From assembly GCA_026120035.1 (NCBI GenBank), contig JALRME010000039.1:1-64000 (forward strand): a stretch of 64,000 nucleotides of DNA, given 5' to 3'. Shown here piece after piece: positions 58,834 through 64,000 of this stretch (position 1 is the stretch's first letter; every line of letters begins with the position of its first letter). The DNA comes from Coleophoma eucalyptorum. Its lineage: Eukaryota; Ascomycota; Leotiomycetes; Helotiales; Dermateaceae. Made by a program: the position numbers and the translations under genes. The notes beneath the pieces are model-generated. The model was not told the DNA's origin, did not search any database, and saw only the letters and a program-made list of their open reading frames with translations.

Positions 58834-59692
58834 ATGACTTCCTACCTCTCCTCCCTCCTCACAACCACAACCTCGCGCGTGGCCTCAATCCGCCAGAACC
58901 TACTCCCGACCGAAGACGACGGCGCCACAGAAGACGACACACATCTCTGCCGCGTGCTTCGAGCATACTACACCGAGAAAGGGCGACAATTCCCCGGCTG
59001 GCTACCACCCGATCCCAAAGCACCAGCACCAGCCGTCGTACAGCCAGTGGTTACCCAACCCAGCGTAGGATCGCGATATGGCGGAGCCAACATGCAAGCG
59101 GGGCCAGGAGGAGCTGCCGCAGCTGGGCAAGGTGGTGGATTGAGCAGTTTATGGAATAAGAGCGAAGCTGGTGCCCCGAATGCTGGCGGCAGCTTGAGGG
59201 CTGGGAGAGCGCAAGCTGCTGCTGCTGGGGGCCCGTCGCCATACCAGCGCGAGGCGGTCCAGGCGCGCCCGTTGCCGAGCCAAAGGGAGGGCAGCTATCA
59301 ATCTGCGAGTCCGTTTGCTGGTCGTGAGAGCCCAGCGGCGGGCAGTGCAAGCAACCGGTTGAAGGATCGCTTCCGGTCTGGTGCGAGGAGTGCGAGTCCT
59401 GCTTCAGGCATGTCGGGTCCGAGGGGTGGCGGTGGTAGCTATGATACTGCTTCGGGTGGGGCTTATGATAGCAAGTATGTACACATTCTCCCTGTCACGG
59501 GGAAGAATTTTTTGGATTGGTGTGCTAATTCAGTTCTTTTACAGCTACGAAGATTCATTCATGCCTCGAGATAGCGGGGCTAGCAGTGGGGGATATTCTG
59601 CACCACCACCCCGAGCTGCTGTAGGGCTACCGAGCGGACCACGAGCTGGTAGGGGACCTGGACTACCATCTGGGCCGAGGGGAATGAGATAA
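58834..59692 (+). CDS. Mso1-like Sec1-binding exocytosis protein
   Basis: Two exons give about 262 residues. The N-terminal 70 residues hold the Sec1-binding motif of the Mso1 family: SRVASIRQNLLPTEDDGATE, then DDTHLCRVLRAYYTEKGRQF and PGWLPPD. Mso1 binds the SM protein Sec1 and helps vesicle fusion at the plasma membrane, at hyphal tips in filamentous fungi. The rest is low-complexity, rich in Gly, Ala, Ser, Pro and Arg, and surely disordered. The intron (GTATGT to TTACAG) joins YDS-NYEDSFMPRD. The C-terminus is Pro-Arg-Gly-rich. The call rests on the N-terminal motif only, but it is distinctive. Confidence 0.82.
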
Positions 59693-60044
59693 GGTCATTG
59701 CAAGTAAGGGGTGGACGTTTTTAGGGGGGTTTGTTACTTTGGCGGTATGTTGCGTTGCTGTGGTCTGGTATGCATTGCGAGGCGTCTCAAGGAGTTTGAC
59801 AACGATCTTGTCAGTTAGTGATTTTGTACCGAAATATTCATCCCTCGGAATATGGGGCAAGTTGATATCGAGGACTCTAGAATGGAATGAGATAAGATAC
59901 CTTTATATCGTGTTCTAAATTGGTATATCAAGTGCCCTATATACAGATGGGGTTTGGGCTTTCCGGTCCGAAGGAATCAACCGTGGCGTCATATACAAAG
60001 CCTTTAACCACCTTCTCATCACAGACTCTACTCAAACAACATAA
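59693..60044. other. Intergenic spacer between convergent genes
   Basis: 3' flanks of the Mso1-like gene and of the P450 gene. No gene is seen. Confidence 0.6.
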
Positions 60045-62089
60045 TCAGTTCCCACTAACTTTCCCCCTTCTAACAAATTTCAAGGGAATCCCTTTTCCTT
60101 TCAACTGCACTGTAATGACCAGTTTTAAATCAGTTCTCAAAACTCTCCAAGCCTCGTCCACAGCCTCCACTCTTTTCTCCTCCTTTTCTTCCTCTCCCTC
60201 TCCAGCAGAAATACTCGGACACAGCTCCACGCTGTATTTCGAGAGTATGACCGCCAAACAAGCCAGGATCTCAACTTGCGCAAATCGTCGACCGAGACAT
60301 GCTCGTTGGCCGTCCGAGAAAGGGATGTAAGATCCTTTAGGTGGCGTGTAAAGTGATTCTGTTGAGCGAGGTGATGAAGGTGACGAAGGTGAAGACGATG
60401 AAGTGGGTGATGAAGGCGATGAAGGTGACGAAGGCGAAGCAGGCGAAGAAGGCGAAGAAGGGGATACGAGCCAGCGATCTGGGCGGAATGATGCAAGGTC
60501 TTCTCGCTGTGCTTCTTGTAAGGTTTCATCTTGTAGTGGTTTGTTGCCATGGTCCTCGTCAGAAACGGAGAGTTGGGGCCAGAATTTGGGGTTCTGATGC
60601 ACCGAAGGAATACATAACCGGATCATTGTCCCGCCTGGAATTTGCACCTCTCGTCCGTCTACCACTAGGTTTTGTGAAAATGAGGCGGGATCAACGATCT
60701 TTGGAACCGTAATGGTAGGTGGGATAAGACGTAGCTCTTCGTTTAAGACAGCGCCTAGCATGGAGTTTAACAACTTTGGCAAGTCGTGCTCATAATCCCA
60801 GAGCGAAGGGTCATCCAGTCTAGATGATAAGATCTGTGAAAGCGAGTTTTGGACATTGCGTTGAATATCCGGGTGCATGGCTAGAAGGAGAAGACTAAAG
60901 TGAATACTAGAGGCAGAAGTTTCATGGCCTGCGAATATAAGAACGAACAGATTCCCAAGAAGCTCAGGAGATGTAAATGTTGGCTGAGATGTGTCTAGAA
61001 TGGGTCAGTATAGTTACAAAACAAATGGTCGTCAGTTAGAGGAGTATGTTCTCCGAGTCTGAAATGGCCAATCAGCCTCACTTACTCTCTTCTTGTCCTT
61101 TAACAAGCTGGCCAATGATATCTACAGTAGAAGTTGATTGAGAAAATTGCACTTCCGCCTCTTTCTCTGCGAAGATCTCTTCCATATAAGCTGCCCACTC
61201 GTAATATGCCTTATAGGCCTTTCTCCATCTGGAGAAAGGTGCTCGTTCTGTACGGTCAAAGCAGTTAGCTCTGAAAATGATCAAGTATATTGCAGGATGT
61301 CGTACTCAAAATCCACTTTGGCAGTACCATCACGTAGTATACGTTCCTTAGGAGGTAATGCAAAGAATAACTAAAACTCATCCTGTGGCCTTCTCCAAGC
61401 TTTGATGCACCATCCTCAACTTCACTAGGCCACCGCATCTTCCTCCCAAGGCCAGCTTTACTAATGACGTTGAGACTCAGGATCTTGGTATCATTATCCA
61501 CTTTCCTAACTATACTCTTGGTTTCCCAAACCTTCAACATTTCCTGCGTCTGTTCCAGGGTCTCTTTCCAAACCAGATGGTTATTACATTCCGAAAAACT
61601 CGGCGCAACCAGCTTGCGATGTCGTTTCCAGACAGAACCTTCTGAGGAAACAATATTCTTGCCATAGATGTCTACGGGTTTGTACAGATGCGTGGGTTTG
61701 GGGAAATCAACCCCACGTGAGGTGATTTGGTGGATAACATTCGCATCGGCTGTATTGAGGATCATTCCACCAGGAGCGACGGTTAAGAAGGTATCACTTC
61801 CCAAGACATCAAACGGGGCGTAGTGAACTTTCCATGGCCAGTTGGAAGAAATGAGTCGTCGCCATGAAGTCGGCTCAGGATCTGGGAGAAGGGCATTGAA
61901 AAACCGGAGCACTGTGCGTGAGAGCAGTAGTGCGGTAAATCGATTGTACCCATACCAAGGTACTACGACATATTCTAAGCCTGAAGCCTTAGCGACCTTG
62001 ATATTCCGATGTAAAGGTAACAAGACATTTAGGACAAGCCAGGTGAGTCCAATAAGCACCGCCCCGGTAGTGAGACCGAGAACAGACAT
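60045..62089 (-). CDS. Cytochrome P450 monooxygenase with Ser-Pro repeat insert
   Basis: About 645 residues in three exons. The ATG at 62089 opens an N-terminal membrane anchor (MSVLGLTTGAVLIGLTWLVL), so it sits on the ER. Seen in order: SVWKRHRKLVAPSF (C-helix), LIFAGHETSASS (I-helix oxygen-binding), LNEELRLIPPT (ExxR), FRPDRW, then FSDGQRACLGRRFAQVE (heme loop with the ligand Cys). All motifs are intact. Between FRPDRW and the heme loop is an insert of about 40 residues, nearly pure SPSSP repeats, coded by an imperfect trinucleotide-type repeat (about 60370-60465). P450s seldom carry an insert here. The enzyme family cannot be told; a CYP of lipid or secondary metabolism is likely. Junction PKWIL-T-NCFDRTERAP uses a TTTCAGAG acceptor. 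A second, GTAAGT intron lies after KGQEE. Confidence 0.88.
60365..60470. repeat. Ser-Pro-coding minisatellite inside the P450 gene
   Basis: On the plus strand the unit is GATGAAGGT/GACGAAGGC-like, imperfect, about eleven copies of 9 bases. On the coding (minus) strand it gives runs of Ser-Pro-Ser. Copy number may vary between strains. Confidence 0.8.
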
Positions 62090-63016
62090 GGGGCTTAAAC
62101 CCGTGGACAATGACCTGCAGGCGCAGAGAGAAGAAACACGGCTCGAAGCTGGCGATGGTTTCCATCAGCGTTTGGACACTGGTTTTTGCGTCTAAGAGAA
62201 AGATTGAGAAGGATTATATGATAGGCCTTGAGATGAAGAGAAATGAGATGAAGTATGAGTTAACCATATGCACGAAGAAGCCAACAGCAACGAGTAACAA
62301 TTCCTACCTTGCGCGTCTGCTACGACTAGGAAACGCCACACGGGACACTTATCGTCTCAGCCATGGTGGGCAGCTTTAGCAGCAACGATTGACTTGTCTC
62401 GTGGTCTTGACTTCAAGATCGAGAGGCGTAGCCTTACAGAGGTGGAGAATAGCATAGTGCGTGACGGTTGTTGATGGATGTCAGGAAGATGCGAAAGTGA
62501 GATACGAGATGCGAGGCGTTTGTGTGGTGCTGCGGTTTAAGGTTAACCTCGTAAGCTTCCACGAGACAGGTTCAGGCCTGGCCCCCAAATTCTGGTTCTA
62601 GAGGCGACACGTGATCGGCGCAAGCACCGAATCGAGAATGGCTCTGAAGCCTGAACAAGCCTTATCGGGGTACAAGGTTTGAAGGCTTGTTCAGGCTTGT
62701 TACAGACTGCCTGGACCTCCGGATCTCCCATACCTGCAAATGGTCATTTGCCGTCTTTGGATCTAAACATCTCGGAATCCCCGTGTGCAGCCGTTTCTGC
62801 ATGCAGCCCGATAGCATGCATGGGCGGAAGCAAAGCATGGGTAACGCATGGCTGGTCCGGATTCAACTGCCGAATCATTCATGGTGATGGAGATATGCAG
62901 CCGAGAAATTTGTGGTCACAAGCCGTTTGATTTCCCATTCCACCTCTACCATCCCCCAACAAGCTTTCACCTATATACACGCTTATATATACTTTACAAA
63001 TCTACTGAATCCTTAT
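62090..63016. other. Intergenic spacer
   Basis: Promoter of the P450 gene on the left and 3' flank of the GH63 gene on the right. No gene is seen. About 62640-62705 holds GCCTGAACAAGCCTT and GAAGGCTTGTTCAGGCTTGTT, a partial inverted repeat with no known function. Confidence 0.55.
62648..62699. repeat. Imperfect inverted repeat
   Basis: AGCCTGAACAAGCCTT near 62648 is complemented by AAGGCTTGTTCAGGCT near 62682. The two arms are separated by about 18 bases, so a hairpin could form. It lies in a spacer about 0.56 kb upstream of the P450 start. Confidence 0.7.
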
Positions 63017-64000
63017 TCATAGCTCGTCGTGACTGGCCTTGAATTCACCATTGCTGAGATCTGGCATGCCCATAATCTTAACAATCAAGCTTGTCCATCC
63101 CGTGAAGTGCTGCGTGCGCTGTCCCTTGCCTGTCTCGGGGTTGTATTGCTCCCAAGCAAAGCCGGTCTCGGCCCAGCTCTCATAGACCGTCTTGACCAGG
63201 TTCAAGCGCAGTCGTGTGTACAGGTCCTTAGCCTTCTCTTGATACGGTCCTGGGGTTTGTGCGTAGTTCTAGAGTAGTGGGTTAGTCACAGTAGTATGGA
63301 TTGTCAGCGCAGCACTTACCAGGAGTTGAGAGAGAGCCAGATAATTCATGTTCATCCAGATTGGACTTCTCCAGTAGTTTTCACCGGAACCATACAATGG
63401 GTCGCTCTTGCTTAGACTTCGGATTCCATGTTCACTCCAGAGTTCGTGCTCATCACCAAGCAGATTAAGGATGTGGCCCAGCTTCTCATCCTTGGCGTCC
63501 ATCAAACCCAGAAGGAATGGAAACAGGGAAATATAACCCTTGTGGCAAACCAGCGTAGCTTCCTCGTATTCATCAATCGTGGAGTCGCAATAGCACTTTT
63601 CTTTCTTACTCCAATGAAGGTCATCGATATTACGCAAAATAGCCGTCTCGATTGTTGTGAGTTCAGTAACTTCATCTTCTAGCTCCAAAATCGAAGCAAT
63701 GTTCTTCAATGACTTAGTCATCATTCCCATCCAAGAGATCAAGTCGACGTGGAGCTCTCCTGGGTGTGGCGGCTGAGCTCGAGGGTAGTCATCAAGACCG
63801 CTGGTGAGGATGTGCATTGGAGTTCGGCCGCGCCATCTGTATCCTTCTTTGGTGCTGAAGGCCTCACGATCGTAAGACTTAAGATCGCCAATCTGGGTCT
63901 TGCGGAACCAATTAAACTGTTTCTTCAACAAGGGATAAAGGTTGGATAGATATTTCATAGCAACTTCCTTGTTCTCCAGATGTGTGGAATAGATCGAGGC
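63017..64000 (-). CDS. CWH41: Glycoside hydrolase family 63 (mannosyl-oligosaccharide glucosidase, glucosidase I type), 5' end outside window
   Basis: The 3' part of a gene that continues beyond 64000 on the left of its own reading direction. Two exons are visible: 63320-64000 and 63017-63268. The protein part shows GRTPMHILTSGLDDYPRAQP, the conserved segment with a family catalytic acid Asp, and GSGENYWRSPIWMNMNYLAL, where GENYW holds the general base Glu of GH63. This family trims the outer glucose from N-glycans in the ER. The C-terminus is FKASHDEL, a perfect HDEL ER-retention signal, in agreement. Yeast Cwh41 is held as a type II membrane protein, so a C-terminal HDEL points to a luminal form. 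Which GH63 paralogue this is cannot be told from the fragment. Confidence 0.88.

Noticed and set aside
1..64000. CRISPR arrays, bacterial operons, phage genes, rRNA genes
   Set aside because: No regularly spaced repeats, no bacterial-type gene packing and no rRNA-like sequence were seen; the window is eukaryotic.

Overview
The window is nuclear DNA of a filamentous ascomycete (Pezizomycotina). Nearly every gene is split by short introns of about 50-100 bases with GTRNGT donors and CTNAY branch sites. The gene types are typical of these fungi: a highly reducing PKS, a Zn2Cys6 regulator, ERG2, MAK16 and small secreted proteins. AT-rich gene-poor blocks carry retroelement relics that differ from each other almost only by transitions, as expected from repeat-induced point mutation (RIP). 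A leotiomycete (Helotiales) is my best guess, but I cannot prove the order from the sequence.

Layout. 1-2.47 kb: AT-rich, collapsed Copia-like LTR element. 2.5-18.6 kb: probable small secondary-metabolite locus, with a full-size P-glycoprotein-type ABC transporter (-), a LovG/FSH1-type serine hydrolase (-) and a nine-exon PKS (+) of order KS-AT-DH-ER-KR-ACP with no methyltransferase. 19.5-20.2 kb: small glycine-rich unknown protein. 22.5-24.0 kb: FAD amine-oxidase pseudogene. 24.2-28 kb: Zn2Cys6 regulator and D-2-hydroxyacid dehydrogenase. 28.5-29.3 kb: F-box-like protein. 30.7-32.6 kb: secreted type-B carboxylesterase. 34.9-35.7 kb: ERG2. 36.5-40.3 kb: divergent pair made of a HeLo-like/pseudokinase protein and an active-looking kinase with ankyrin repeats and a C-terminal membrane anchor. 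40.3-44.8 kb: gene-free, with a second copy of the LTR in inverted orientation. 44.8-49 kb: small secreted protein, short-chain dehydrogenase, Ap4A phosphorylase. 49.6-55 kb: giant GHKL-ATPase protein ending in an HExxHxxxxxH motif. 57-64 kb: MAK16, Mso1-like exocytosis protein, cytochrome P450 with a Ser-Pro repeat insert, and the 3' part of an ER GH63 glucosidase ending in HDEL.

How the genes may work together. The PKS, the FSH1-type hydrolase and the ABC pump form a plausible make-release-export unit, because the PKS has no thioesterase and LovG-type hydrolases are known to release such products. The most interesting part is the divergent pair at 36.5-40.3 kb. Its architecture recalls the animal RIPK/MLKL pair: an active kinase with ankyrin repeats next to a pseudokinase carrying an N-terminal HeLo-like helical domain. 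I propose it as a candidate fungal regulated-cell-death system. Housekeeping genes dominate the last 15 kb.

All domain calls, splice sites and alignments were made by eye. Exon boundaries are given where I could join the reading frames, and no database search was possible.
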